Shown one piece after another: positions 27,501-35,069 of a stretch of DNA of 59,485 nucleotides (positions are counted from its first letter, which is position 1; every line of letters begins with the position of its first letter). The DNA is taken from contig NZ_PQIA01000044.1 of the NCBI RefSeq assembly GCF_003385235.1, forward strand, positions 1 to 59,485, in the 5' to 3' direction. The position numbers and the translations under genes were made by a program. Under the pieces are notes generated by a model. It was not told where the DNA came from. It made no database searches and saw only the letters and a list, made by a program, of their open reading frames with translations. The stretch comes from Amycolatopsis circi (GTDB lineage Bacteria; Actinomycetota; Actinomycetes; Mycobacteriales; Pseudonocardiaceae).

Positions 27501-27791
27501 GGAGGCGATCAGCCGCGATTCGGCGCCTTTGCGGCGGCCCGGTTCGAGGACGCGGCGCAGTCCGGAGATATAGGTGTAGATGCTCCCCTGTGCGCTGGCC
27601 GGGGGCGCGTCGCCCCACACTGCGTCGATGAGCACTTCGCGAGAGACCGTGCGGTTCGGGGAGAAGGCGAGCACCGCGAAGACTGTGCGCCGATGAGCGG
27701 AACCGAGGTCGAGCTGCCGGTCGCCGAGCCAGGCTCGCACCGGTCCGAGCAGCTGGATTTCCGGCGCCGGGACGCCGCCGGATGCCGACAT
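24552..27791 (-). CDS. AfsR-type regulator with altered Walker A
   Basis: A 1,079-aa paralog of the downstream gene. ATG 27791 follows GGGAGA. OmpR-like DNA-binding domain (GSIYTYISGLRRVLEP), activation domain to about 260, then an AAA+ module. The P-loop reads GEPGIGRT (313-320): the catalytic Lys is replaced by Arg319 (codon CGG at 26835-26837). Walker B is intact (LALVVDDLQWADD). The helical region follows, but the protein stops at the point where the paralog's LuxR domain begins. Nucleotide binding may be weakened. The two genes lie 64 nt apart and are probably co-transcribed; hetero-oligomer formation is possible. Confidence 0.85.
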   Translation of the reverse strand: MSASGGVPAPEIQLLGPVRAWLGDRQLDLGSAHRRTVFAVLAFSPNRTVSREVLIDAVWGDAPPASAQGSIYTYISGLRRVLEPGRRKGAESRLIASTGSGYSLCVEPEQIDVHRFSALRDLGNRLLAEGRRAEARSVLDEALAEWDGTPLQCLSGHYATAQRVRLEELRLATVERRAELAMDSGESAGLVTQLGELAAEHPFREPLHGLLMRALDRAGRPHEALTVYTELRERLVEASGTEPGPALRELYEKLLAADQAVTPAPVAKVPRFPLPVLPPRPATFVGREKELQLLNEAVAGLGGGLGRSVWVKGEPGIGRTALLAETVALAHETGYPALFAAADSLDQGFALRPLLDALGVHPRASDLRRAELAVALAENPELDPVEGILGLVRKLCADGPLALVVDDLQWADDTTLQVWQHLSRETRRLPLLLVGASRPLPRSAALEALAADLSSGTTSLLRLEPLPDNEIRKISADLTGAPPNRMLSLLLSHAAGNPRYATEIVETLLANSMILLDGAHAIVDGSSCRSIPSPLGSRITLYLIFLSSSARDLLRWAALLGKEFSLADIAIATERAPTALVAAVEEALTAGVLVESGDLLAFRHPLLRRVLYEKTPAAMRVALHRQLAEALDGAGAGAERVAEQLAAAPAQVDPWVANWLVEHIGTVAAQSPRIAVDLLKQVVKQAVLPADAREPLTATLARLLFWLGREPEAEARSVVARTKDSRQAAEMRWILAYIYYRRGEFAEASSEVRRTLADPKVPEMWRGRHETLRATIERFAVDHQAAAPDLSELGVLDGLDNDADLSTARRLAATRAVPGEMHLAGAVHYYWRGRWSEALAELDTVIRGGAETASYVLRSPGSALLVHGVGALIASHRDEPEEARAHLDAAARHQFPHDLEPNGGDYLLAARAQLAELEGEPDAALAALLPLLDQNYPPAARQQWLPDLARLAMQLGDLPHAFRALRLMGDTSGYDTPPSHTAATAHCRGLVTADPDAILGAATHYESAGRMLKHARASEDAAILLAEYRRLDEARTAFLAALTSYTSVGAAWDVRRAETRMQPYGIRRASPVRARAAGE

Positions 27792-28110
27792 CGGTCTCCC
27801 TTCACGCGCTGACGGATCGTCACACGCCGGATGCCACTGGTGAGCTTACGCCGAAAAGGTGACGTGGCGGGACCGCCCCAGGTTGCTTTTGCCGGTCTTG
27901 TCCAGCGAATTGTCCAGTGGACATCGTCGCGGGGAAGGCTCGGCGGTGAACGCCGGGCAAACCGGCGGGGCGGTCCGGCAGGCACACCTGCCGCGACAAA
28001 GGGGCATCGGGCCCGCGCTCCGGTTTCCGAACGGGAATCCCTGCGGCAGCCTCGGTTTGGCGCCCGCGCGCTCGAATGCGGCCTGGACGTGCGGACGGTG
28101 AGGAGGAGGC
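27792..28110. promoter_or_regulatory. Divergent spacer between the AfsR pair and the ESX-like pair
   Basis: A 319-bp spacer without a convincing gene. It contains two perfect dyads: TGTCC-AGT-GGACA (27911-27923) and CGGCAGG-CACA-CCTGCCG (27976-27993). Either could be an operator for promoters that must fire in both directions. I see no clear -35/-10 pair. Confidence 0.4.
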
Positions 28111-28389
28111 GTGGACCCGGTTCCGGCCCCGGCGGGGGCGAGGTTCGCGGCGGCGATCGACGCCGCGAACGCCTGTTTCGGCACGGTGAACAACGAAATG
28201 GCGGCCTTGCAGGCGTCGTGGCGCGGCGAAGCGGCGGTCCGGTTCGGCCAGGCGATGAACGATTGGGAGCAGCAGTTCGATCGCATTCTCGGCAGTCTGG
28301 CAGATCTCGTGGACGCGGCGCGCGCTACCGCCGCGACCGCGGCCGCAAAGTGCTCAAATGAGCGCTCGCGGTGCGCCGACCGTCCATGA
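28111..28389 (+). CDS. WXG100 (ESAT-6-like) protein
   Basis: A 92-aa helical-hairpin protein. GTG 28111 directly follows AGGAGGAGG. The turn carries WRG (ASWRGEAAVRFGQAMNDW), the WXG motif, at about residue 37, and helices flank it on both sides, as in ESAT-6/CFP-10-type substrates of type VII secretion. The start of the next gene overlaps its stop (ATGA), which argues for a heterodimeric pair. No ESX core component lies in the window, so export would need machinery elsewhere. Confidence 0.8.
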   Translation: MDPVPAPAGARFAAAIDAANACFGTVNNEMAALQASWRGEAAVRFGQAMNDWEQQFDRILGSLADLVDAARATAATAAAKCSNERSRCADRP

Positions 28390-28649
28390 GTGGTGATCCC
28401 GGCTTCGAGCAGGCCGCCGAGGTGCTGTCCCGGATCCGCCGGACGACCGGCGACCTCGGCGCGGTGCTCGCCGAGCTGGAGTCCACAGTGGAGCCCGAGG
28501 TGGCCGGCTGGTCGGCGGAGGCGCGGGCCCGCTACCGGGAGGCCAAACGGGAGTGGTCCACCGCGCTGGACCTGATGCCCGAATGCCTCGACCGGGCGGC
28601 GCGAGCGTTCCGCGAGATCTCCGCGGAGGAGCCGAAAAGAGGTCGCTGA
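28386..28649 (+). CDS. WXG100-like partner protein
   Basis: An 87-aa protein whose ATG 28386 overlaps the upstream stop. Two predicted helices flank GWSAEARARYREAKREW, where the WXG turn has become WSA. Length, coupling and position fit the second subunit of an Esx heterodimer. An upstream GTG at 28371 is in frame but would overlap more of the first gene. The 102-bp spacer to the next gene is the likely promoter of the LuxR regulator. Confidence 0.7.
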   Translation: MSGDPGFEQAAEVLSRIRRTTGDLGAVLAELESTVEPEVAGWSAEARARYREAKREWSTALDLMPECLDRAARAFREISAEEPKRGR

Positions 28650-28751
28650 ACTGCGAAAACGCTGGTTTTCTTCACCGGTCTTCACGAGCGCGGCAGAAAA
28701 CGTGAAGTCTCGCCCGACACACTGCGTCCAGGCAATGTGGAGGGGGTAGTC

Positions 28752-29387
28752 GTGAAGCTGGTCAAGGTCGCAGTGCTCGCCTCGGACCCGATCACCCGGG
28801 CCGGAGCCGCGAGCCTGCTGGGTTCGCGCCCGGAGCTGGTCCTGCTCGGCCAGGACGCGGCGAGCCAGGCGGACGTGGTCCTCGTGATGGAGGAGCACGT
28901 CACCGACCGGGTGCTGTCGCAGGTGCGGGACCTCGGCAGGCAGTCCGAGCAGCTGACCGGACCGCATCTGGTGATCGTCGTCGACCATTTCCGCGAGAGT
29001 GACCTGATGACGGCCGTCGAATGCGGCGTCGTCGCGATCCTGCCGCGCCGCGAAACCGGCGGCGGCGAACTGGTCGCGGCAGTGCTGGCCGCTGGGGACG
29101 GCACGGCGACGCTGCCGCCGCGGCTGCAGGGCGCGCTGCTCGCACAGGTCCAGCGGATGCGCCGCGACGTGCTGGAACCGAACGGCCTCACGCTGTCCGG
29201 CCTGGCCTCGCGCGAATGCGACGTGCTCCGATTGGTCGCCGAGGGCTACGGGACCGAGGAGATCGCGACGAAGCTCTGTTATTCGGAGCGGACGGTCAAG
29301 AACGTGCTCTATGGCCTGATGACCCGGTGCGGTCTGAACAACCGGGCCCACGCCGTGGCCTATGCCCTGCGCGCCGGCGCGATCTAA
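28752..29387 (+). CDS. Orphan LuxR-type response regulator (paralog of the 16,101 gene)
   Basis: A 211-aa protein. GTG 28752 lies 5-6 nt after GGAGGGGG. The receiver-like start (VKVAVLASDPITRAGAASLL) is near identical to the paralog, and again the phosphoacceptor Asp is missing (VVLVMEE) and the Lys region reads ILPRRE. The helix-turn-helix reads SRECDVLRLVAEGYGTEEIATKL then CYSERTVKNVLYGL. High identity of the two DNA-binding helices suggests overlapping target sites. Its neighbours are an Esx pair and an amidase gene that starts 10 nt downstream. Confidence 0.82.
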   Translation: MKLVKVAVLASDPITRAGAASLLGSRPELVLLGQDAASQADVVLVMEEHVTDRVLSQVRDLGRQSEQLTGPHLVIVVDHFRESDLMTAVECGVVAILPRRETGGGELVAAVLAAGDGTATLPPRLQGALLAQVQRMRRDVLEPNGLTLSGLASRECDVLRLVAEGYGTEEIATKLCYSERTVKNVLYGLMTRCGLNNRAHAVAYALRAGAI

Positions 29388-29397
29388 TGTTCTGCTC

Positions 29398-30720
29398 ATG
29401 GCGCAGACGGCGGTAGAGATCGCTCGCGGAGTGCGGGCAGGGGAGCTGGACCCGGTCCAGGTGACCGAGGACGCACTCGCCCGGATCGCGGCAGCGGACG
29501 GCGTCGTCGGCGCTTTCCGCCGCGTGCGCTTTGCCGAGGCACGAGCCGAAGCCGCCGAAGTCGCGGCCCGCCCGGACTTGGCTTCGCTGCCACTAGCTGG
29601 CGTCCCAGTCGCGGTCAAGGACGTCACCGAGGTCACCGGCGAGTACCTGGGCTGGGGCTCGGAAGCAGGCCCCCGCACCCTGGCCGACGCCGACGGCCTG
29701 ATCGCCACCCGCCTGCGCGCGGCCGGTGCGGTAATTGTCGGCCTGACCCGCGTGCCGGAGCTGTGCATCTTCCCGACCAGCGACGACCCCGACGGCATCG
29801 CCCGCAACCCCCGCAACCCGTCCTTCACCGCAGGCGGCTCCTCCGGCGGCAGCGCCGCCGCGGTAGCCGCGGGCCTGGTCCCCATCGCGCACGGCACCGA
29901 TGGCTTGGGTTCCATCCGCCTGCCCGCTGGAATGTGCGGAATCGTCGGCCTGAAACCGGGCCGCGACGTGGTCCGCGAAGAGACCCCAGGCTGGTTCGGC
30001 CTCTCCACCCACGGCCCGCTGGCCACCACGGCCGCCGACGCCGCTCTCCTGATGTCCGTCCTGGCCGACCGCCCGGAATGGGCCACGCTCGCGACTCCGG
30101 TTTCGCAACGAATCGCGACCTCCACCCAGGTCCCGTTCACCCGAGCCCCCTTGCCCCGCGCCCTGCGCGCCGCCGTCGACCAAGCCGCGGCTCTCCTGCG
30201 CTCCTCCGGCCACCAGGTGGTCTCCGCGACCCCGGCCTACCCGCTCCGCGCCCTAGGCGGCCTGGTCGCCCGCTGGTTCGCTGGCCCAGCCGAGCAGGTT
30301 GCAGGCACGTTCGACCTCTCGCGCCTGCAACCCCGAACCCGCGTGCATGTCCGCCTAGGCCGCCTGACGTCGCGCCTGGTCAACGACCGAGCCCGCGACG
30401 AATGGCAAGCGATCGCCGCGCAGTTCTTCGAGTCTCACGACGTGCTGGTGACGCCCACTTTGGCGACGCTGCCGCTGAAAGCCCGCCGCTGGCACCGAGA
30501 ATCCTGGCTGGCCAACGCGGTCCCGTCGTCGAGGGTGGCGTCCTTCACCGGCCCGTGGAACCTGGCCGGATACCCGGCGCTGTCGGTCCCGGTGGCCCGG
30601 CATCCCGTCCACGACCTGGCGATGTGCGTGCAGTTGGTCGCTCGCCCCGGCGGGGAGCCGTTGCTGCTGGGCTTGGCGGCGGAGCTGGAGTCGGCGAACC
30701 CTTGGCCGCGGACGGTCTAG
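29398..30720 (+). CDS. Amidase-signature family hydrolase
   Basis: A 440-aa protein. The Ser-cis-Ser-Lys triad is visible: Lys in VAVKDV, the glycine/serine-rich block GGSSGGSAAAV and the nucleophile region GTDGLGSIRLPAG, where the usual third Gly is Leu. A shorter than usual distance separates block and C-terminus, which is normal for the small amidases. ATG 29398 has no ribosome site and lies 10 nt after the regulator stop, so translation may be coupled. Substrate unknown; carboxamide hydrolysis in the cytoplasm is the family role. Confidence 0.82.
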   Translation: MAQTAVEIARGVRAGELDPVQVTEDALARIAAADGVVGAFRRVRFAEARAEAAEVAARPDLASLPLAGVPVAVKDVTEVTGEYLGWGSEAGPRTLADADGLIATRLRAAGAVIVGLTRVPELCIFPTSDDPDGIARNPRNPSFTAGGSSGGSAAAVAAGLVPIAHGTDGLGSIRLPAGMCGIVGLKPGRDVVREETPGWFGLSTHGPLATTAADAALLMSVLADRPEWATLATPVSQRIATSTQVPFTRAPLPRALRAAVDQAAALLRSSGHQVVSATPAYPLRALGGLVARWFAGPAEQVAGTFDLSRLQPRTRVHVRLGRLTSRLVNDRARDEWQAIAAQFFESHDVLVTPTLATLPLKARRWHRESWLANAVPSSRVASFTGPWNLAGYPALSVPVARHPVHDLAMCVQLVARPGGEPLLLGLAAELESANPWPRTV

Positions 30721-30762
30721 CTCGCGCCGGTATGCCGTGAAGGACTCCTTGCGGGAATCCAA

Positions 30763-30787
30763 GTCCGTGAAGGGGCCCCTCACGGAC
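30763..30787. terminator. Short palindrome after the amidase gene
   Basis: GTCCGTGAAGGGGC pairs with GCCCCTCACGGAC leaving one bulged A. It uses the same outer sequence as the long palindrome family but lacks its inner part. Likely terminator. Confidence 0.5.
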
Positions 30788-30796
30788 TGGTGCGGG

Positions 30797-31048
30797 CAAT
30801 GCCAGGGACTTAAGGCGGCGCTGTGGGTGCGGTTTGAAGTGTGCCTGTGCTGGTCGTGGGGGTTGGCGAGGCGGGCACGGGGTTTGCTGTTCGTGAGGGG
30901 AACCCTGAGGGACTCAGAGTCCCTCAGGGTTCCCCTCACGGACGCGCGGAAGCGGCTAAGTGGGCATAGTTCGGGCATTTCGGCGGAAGTGACGTCCTTT
31001 GTGGACGGTAGGTAGGCTGAGGCCACGCCGCTTAAGTCCCTGGCATTG
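30797..31048. mobile_element. 252-bp MITE-like element, copy A
   Basis: Ends are terminal inverted repeats: CAATGCCAGGGACTTAAG on the left and its exact complement on the right (31031-31048), each followed by CGGCG. The interior holds a perfect palindrome (30892-30940, 24-nt arms, 1-nt centre). Copy B at 35,070 has the same length and is about 90 percent identical by eye. No transposase fits inside, so it is non-autonomous. No target duplication is visible at this copy, suggesting age or recombination. Confidence 0.75.
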
Positions 31049-31057
31049 ACAGTTGAA

Positions 31058-31112
31058 GTCCGTGAGGGGAACCCCGAGGGAATCAGAGTCCGTGAAGGTG
31101 GCCCCCACGGCC
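31058..31112. repeat. Degenerate copy of the dispersed palindrome
   Basis: The segment keeps the GTCCGTGAGGGGAACC start and a related but mutated second half (GTCCGTGAAGGTGGCC). Pairing is interrupted. It lies 10 nt after element A. Confidence 0.5.
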
Positions 31113-31213
31113 TTGGCCACAGAACCGAGCGGCGGCTCCGGTTGCCTGCTCGCTGCTCGGAGTGGGCCGCACAGTCGCCGGTCGAGCCGTCGGCGGATGC
31201 GCTGCGCGCCGAC

Positions 31214-31546
31214 GTGCTCTTTTCGAGCTGCGCGTGGAAGGCCTGCTCTTATGGCTGCGGCTGGTGCCCGCCGCGAGCCGCTTCCGGACCGACGGGCTAA
31301 CTGCTTGCGGCGGTTCGGCAAGCCTGCCGATGTGCTTTTTTCCGGGCCGTATGCGGGAGGCCCGCTCCGATGGCCACAGTAGATACCCGCCGAACTGTGT
31401 CTGGGTCGGCGGGTTCGCTGCGAACCGCGGGTCAAGCGGTGTGCTCTTTCCGGGGCCGTATGCGGAACGCCTGTTCCGATAGCTGCAGCAGGTGCCCGCC
31501 GAACCGTGTCCGGGTCGACGGGCTCCCGCAAACCACGGTCAAGCTG
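31214..31546. repeat. Three degenerate tandem repeats of about 110 bp
   Basis: Units begin at 31214, 31332 and 31441, each with GTGCTCTTTT/C or a close form. Shared blocks are CCGGGGCCGTATGCGG, then a CCCGCCG-AACCGTGT stretch and a GGTCAAGC end. Units two and three are most alike. The stretch follows the DivIVA-like gene stop. Reading frames exist on both strands but none keeps the repeat in one frame, so I treat it as non-coding. Confidence 0.55.
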
Positions 31547-31582
31547 TTGGCGGCCGAGGCGTCCCGGCCCGCGAACCGTGGC

Positions 31583-32755
31583 TCAGCTGCTCGGCTTGCC
31601 CGCCGTCTGCGGCTGGGACTTCGCGCCGTTCCCCGTCGAGCCGTTTCCGGTCTTCGCGCCGTTGCCAGCCGCGCTTTCCGCCGCCCCGCCGTTTCCGGAC
31701 CCGCCGTTCGCCGACGAGCCGTTCCCCGCCGGAGTCTTCGCGGCAGAACCATTCCCAGCCTTCGCCTTGGGCGACGGAGACGGAGCAGCAGCCTTCGACT
31801 CAACCGGCGCGGGCGACGGGTCCGGCTTGGCCGGGTCGTCCCCGCCGACGAGCTTCGAGGCAGACGGCAGCACCGATTCCGACGGCAGCGCCGTCAGCAA
31901 ACCTTCGCTGCGGCCGAGCACCTCGTCCGCCAGCGCCAGGTTCTTGCGGGCCTGTTCGCGGATCTCCGCGAGCCGCTCGACCTTCCGCGTCGCCGCGGTG
32001 GTGCGCTGGGCCGCCTGCGTGGTCGCCTCGTCGAGACGGCGCTTGGCCTCTGCCGTCGCCTCCTCGACGCGGCGGGTCGCCTCCGCGGTGGCTTCCGAGA
32101 TCCGGCGCTCGGCCTGGTTCTTGCTGGCCGTGCGCTGGTCGGTGATCATCTTTTCGTGCGCGGTGCGCTCGGCGGTGATCTTCGCGTCGAAATCGCGCTC
32201 GATCTTGCGGCGCTTGCGCTCGGCTTCGTTGTCGAGGAGTTCCCGGCGCTGTGCCGCCTCGACCGTCAGCCGCTGCACTTCGGCGCGGGTTTCCTTCAGC
32301 GCGGCCTCGTGCTCCGAGTGCAGCGCTTCGGCCTGCTTGTCCAGCTCCTCGACCAGGCGGTGGTACCGCTCGCGCAGCTTCGTGGACGCCTCGGTCGACG
32401 ACGCCCAGTGCTTCTCGGCCGCCACCTGCGCGCGCTTGGTGATCTCCTCGGCACGCGCGTGCGCGAGCGTGACGGTGCGCTGCATCCGCTCGTCCAGGTC
32501 CTCGAGACGCTCCGGCGGCTTCAGCAGCTCCTCGACCCGGGACTGCAGCTTCGACACCTCTCCGCGCGCCGCCTCGAGTTCGCGCGACAGCGTGGCGACC
32601 TGCGCGGCCGTCGCGTCGCGGTCGGTGATCAGCCGGTGCAGCTGACCTTCGAGGTGGTCGAGGTACTGCCGCACCTCGGTGCGGTCGAAGCCGCGCCAGG
32701 CTTCGGTGTATTCGCGCCGCAGCGGGAGGAGGCCGTTGTCTCGCTCGGGAACCAT
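31583..32755 (-). CDS. DivIVA-like coiled-coil protein with Gly/Asn-rich tail
   Basis: A 390-aa protein. The N-terminal 60 residues (LPLRREYTEAWRGFDRTEVRQYLDHLEGQ) match the membrane-curvature-binding start of the DivIVA family (pattern F-D/R-x-E-V-x-x-Y-L). A coiled coil of about 220 residues follows (heptads of E, R, A, L). The last about 90 residues are low complexity, rich in Gly, Asn, Ala, Ser and Lys. ATG 32755 is used; GTG 32761 is in frame. No strong ribosome site is present. A role in polar growth or a cytoskeletal scaffold is probable by family; this is not the canonical Wag31, which is longer conserved and lies next to the division cluster. Confidence 0.72.
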   Translation of the reverse strand: MVPERDNGLLPLRREYTEAWRGFDRTEVRQYLDHLEGQLHRLITDRDATAAQVATLSRELEAARGEVSKLQSRVEELLKPPERLEDLDERMQRTVTLAHARAEEITKRAQVAAEKHWASSTEASTKLRERYHRLVEELDKQAEALHSEHEAALKETRAEVQRLTVEAAQRRELLDNEAERKRRKIERDFDAKITAERTAHEKMITDQRTASKNQAERRISEATAEATRRVEEATAEAKRRLDEATTQAAQRTTAATRKVERLAEIREQARKNLALADEVLGRSEGLLTALPSESVLPSASKLVGGDDPAKPDPSPAPVESKAAAPSPSPKAKAGNGSAAKTPAGNGSSANGGSGNGGAAESAAGNGAKTGNGSTGNGAKSQPQTAGKPSS

Positions 32756-32875
32756 GTCCACGACCGTACCCGCGCACCTGGCGTGCGTGCCGCCAGGAGT
32801 GGTGAATCACCGCCCCGGGTCGATTCTCCGCGGCGATCTCGCCTGAACGGCCTCACCCGCCGCGCGAAGCCGTCA

Positions 32876-34867
32876 CTACCAGTGGAACCCGCGCGACAGC
32901 CGGGCCAATGCCATCGCCGCGCGGGACAGGTGTTTGTCGCCGCGCCCGATCTTCAGTTTCCCGCTGCCGCCCGCCGCCGCGGAGTCCGGGAAAATCCGGA
33001 AACCCTGGTACGCGATCGCGTCGGTGAGCCCCGGCGCGAGCGTGTAGGTCAGCCCGATCGCCTGGCCGGCCGGGGTGCCGATGTGCTTCGGCCGCCGCAC
33101 CAGCGCTTTCAGCACCATGTCCGCCGCCTGTTCCGGCGATTTCGTGGGGAACGCGTCGTAGATCTTCGTCGGCCGGATCATCGGCGTGCGCACGAGCGGC
33201 ATGTGGATGGTGGTGAAGGTGATCCCGTCGCCGTGCGTTTCGGTCGCCGCTATCCGGGAGAAGTAGTCCAGCGCGGCCTTCGACGCGGCATAGGCGGAAA
33301 AGCGCGGCGCGATTCCCTGCACGCCGATCGAGGAAACGTTCACGATGTGCCCGAATTTGCGCTCCGACATGTGCGGGAGGACCGCCAGGATCAGCCGCAC
33401 CGCGCCGAAGTAGTTGATCGCCATCGCGCGCTCGTAGTCGTGCATCCGGTCGTACGACAGCTTGATCGACCGCCGGATCGACCGGCCGGCGTTGTTCACG
33501 AGCATGTCGATCCGGCCGTGTTCGGACAGCATCGCGTCCACGGCCTTGCGCACCGAATCCTCGTCGGTGAGGTCCGCCGGGTACACCGACGCGGTGCCGC
33601 CCGCCGCGATGATCTCGTCCCGCACTTCTTCCAGTTCGTGCTGCCGGCGCGCGACCAGCAGCGGAACCCCGCCCGCCGCGGCGACCTTCAGCGCGGTGGC
33701 CCGTCCGATGCCCGACGACGCGCCGGTGATGATCACCCGGCGGCCGTCCAGTTCGCCGCGCGGACCGTGCTTGCGCGCGCGGAACGGGTCGAGGTGTTCG
33801 CGCCAGTAGCGCCACAGCGTCGGGGCGTACTCCTCGAGCCGGGGCACCTCGACGCCGCTGCCGGCCAGCGCCTTCCGGGTTTCCGCGGAGGCGAACACCG
33901 CCGGGAACGCCATCGTTTCCAGCAGCACCGGCGGAATGCCGAGCCGCTCCAGCACCGCGTCGCGGGCGATGGTGAACCCGGGAATGTGCTCGCTGAGCTT
34001 GACCAGCCCCACGATTCCCTTCGACACCTTGTCGCCGAGCTGCACGGTGATCGTCGGCGCTCCGGCGGCGCGGGCGAACGCGTTGTAGACCGACACCACC
34101 GGCTGCGGTTCGGGGTTCACGAGGTGGAAGGCGCGGCCGTCGAGACCCGGCGTGGTGACCAGTTCCAGCAGGGCTTTCGCGACGTAGTCCACCGGAACCA
34201 CGTTGGTGTCGCCCAGATCCGGGCCGGCGGACGGGATGTCGGGCAGCCCGGCGAGCCTGCTGATCGCTGGGAAGAGGTAGTACGGGCCGTCGATCTTGTC
34301 CATCTCGCCGGTCTGCGAATCGCCGACCACGACCGCGGGCCGGTACACCCGCCACGGCACCTCGTGCTGTTCCCGGACGAGCTTCTCGGCCTCGAATTTG
34401 GTGCGGTGGTACGGCGTGATCAGCCGCTGGCCGACGTCGAACATGTCCTCGGTGAACAGTCCTTCGTGGTCTCCGGCGACGGCGACCGACGAGACGTGGT
34501 GCAGGCAGCCGGCGTTCAGGTCCGCGGCGAGGTCGAGGACGTTCTGCGTACCGTCCACATTGGCCCGGATGCTCGTTTCGTCGTCGGCGGTGAGGTCGTA
34601 GAGCGCGGCGAGGTGGACGACGTGGTCGACGCCGCGCAGCGCCTCCCGGTCCGCTTCGGACACCCCCATCAGCGGTTCGCCGAGGTCGCCGGTCACGAGC
34701 GTCACGCGGTCCGGATGCGGCCACGCGTCGACGAGCGCGGCCAGCTTCTCCCTCGACGACGCGCGCACCACGAGCGCGACCCGTTCCACGTCCGGCCGGG
34801 TGAGCAGCTGCCGGGTGACCTGGCGTCCGATCAACCCGGTCGCGCCTGTCACCAAGAACGTCGCCAT
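32876..34867 (-). CDS. Two-domain acyl-CoA reductase (SDR fusion)
   Basis: A 663-aa fusion. Residues 1-360 form an extended SDR of the fatty acyl reductase type (FLVTGATGLIGRQV, YHRTKFEAEKL with the Tyr-x-x-x-Lys pair). From about 375 a classical SDR follows (VIITGASSGIGRATAL, NNAG, YAASKAALDYF). The order matches mycobacterial multifunctional AcrA1-type enzymes, which reduce acyl-CoA to aldehyde or alcohol. ATG 34867 follows GGAGG at 9 nt; two other starts (34873, 34876) lie within three codons. Cytosolic, NADPH dependent by family. A possible operator lies about 90 bp upstream. Confidence 0.85.
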   Translation of the reverse strand: MATFLVTGATGLIGRQVTRQLLTRPDVERVALVVRASSREKLAALVDAWPHPDRVTLVTGDLGEPLMGVSEADREALRGVDHVVHLAALYDLTADDETSIRANVDGTQNVLDLAADLNAGCLHHVSSVAVAGDHEGLFTEDMFDVGQRLITPYHRTKFEAEKLVREQHEVPWRVYRPAVVVGDSQTGEMDKIDGPYYLFPAISRLAGLPDIPSAGPDLGDTNVVPVDYVAKALLELVTTPGLDGRAFHLVNPEPQPVVSVYNAFARAAGAPTITVQLGDKVSKGIVGLVKLSEHIPGFTIARDAVLERLGIPPVLLETMAFPAVFASAETRKALAGSGVEVPRLEEYAPTLWRYWREHLDPFRARKHGPRGELDGRRVIITGASSGIGRATALKVAAAGGVPLLVARRQHELEEVRDEIIAAGGTASVYPADLTDEDSVRKAVDAMLSEHGRIDMLVNNAGRSIRRSIKLSYDRMHDYERAMAINYFGAVRLILAVLPHMSERKFGHIVNVSSIGVQGIAPRFSAYAASKAALDYFSRIAATETHGDGITFTTIHMPLVRTPMIRPTKIYDAFPTKSPEQAADMVLKALVRRPKHIGTPAGQAIGLTYTLAPGLTDAIAYQGFRIFPDSAAAGGSGKLKIGRGDKHLSRAAMALARLSRGFHW

Positions 34868-35069
34868 CTCCATCACCCTCCGCCGTGCCGCCGCCTGAAC
34901 CCATGGGCATTCTGCTGCATGGACGCCGCGCTGACCACAACGCGACAGGGTGAGGTTACTCGCAAGTAACTTAGCGTCGGCACGGGGTTCCGCAGGTGGC
35001 GGCGGATTTCCGCGAGCGACGGGCTGGCCAAAAACTGCGCGAATGGACCCCTCGCGCGGTTTCAGCGGA
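34868..35069. promoter_or_regulatory. Upstream region with candidate TetR-type operator
   Basis: GTTACT-CGCA-AGTAAC (34955-34970) is a perfect 6-bp dyad with 4-nt centre, a form common for TetR-family operators of fatty-acid genes. It lies 88-103 bp before the reductase start. The rest of this 202-bp stretch shows no gene; its right end carries the left arm of the hairpin split by element B. Confidence 0.45.

Noticed and set aside
20629..27812. Long plus-strand frames opposite the two AfsR-type genes
   Set aside because: Arg/Gln/His-rich shadows with no domain signature; the minus-strand frames show clear DNA-binding and ATPase motifs.
30737..31531. Small reading frames giving VRGTLRDSESLRVPLTD-like peptides
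   Set aside because: They are produced by the palindromes and repeat elements, occur at every copy on either strand and lack ribosome sites.
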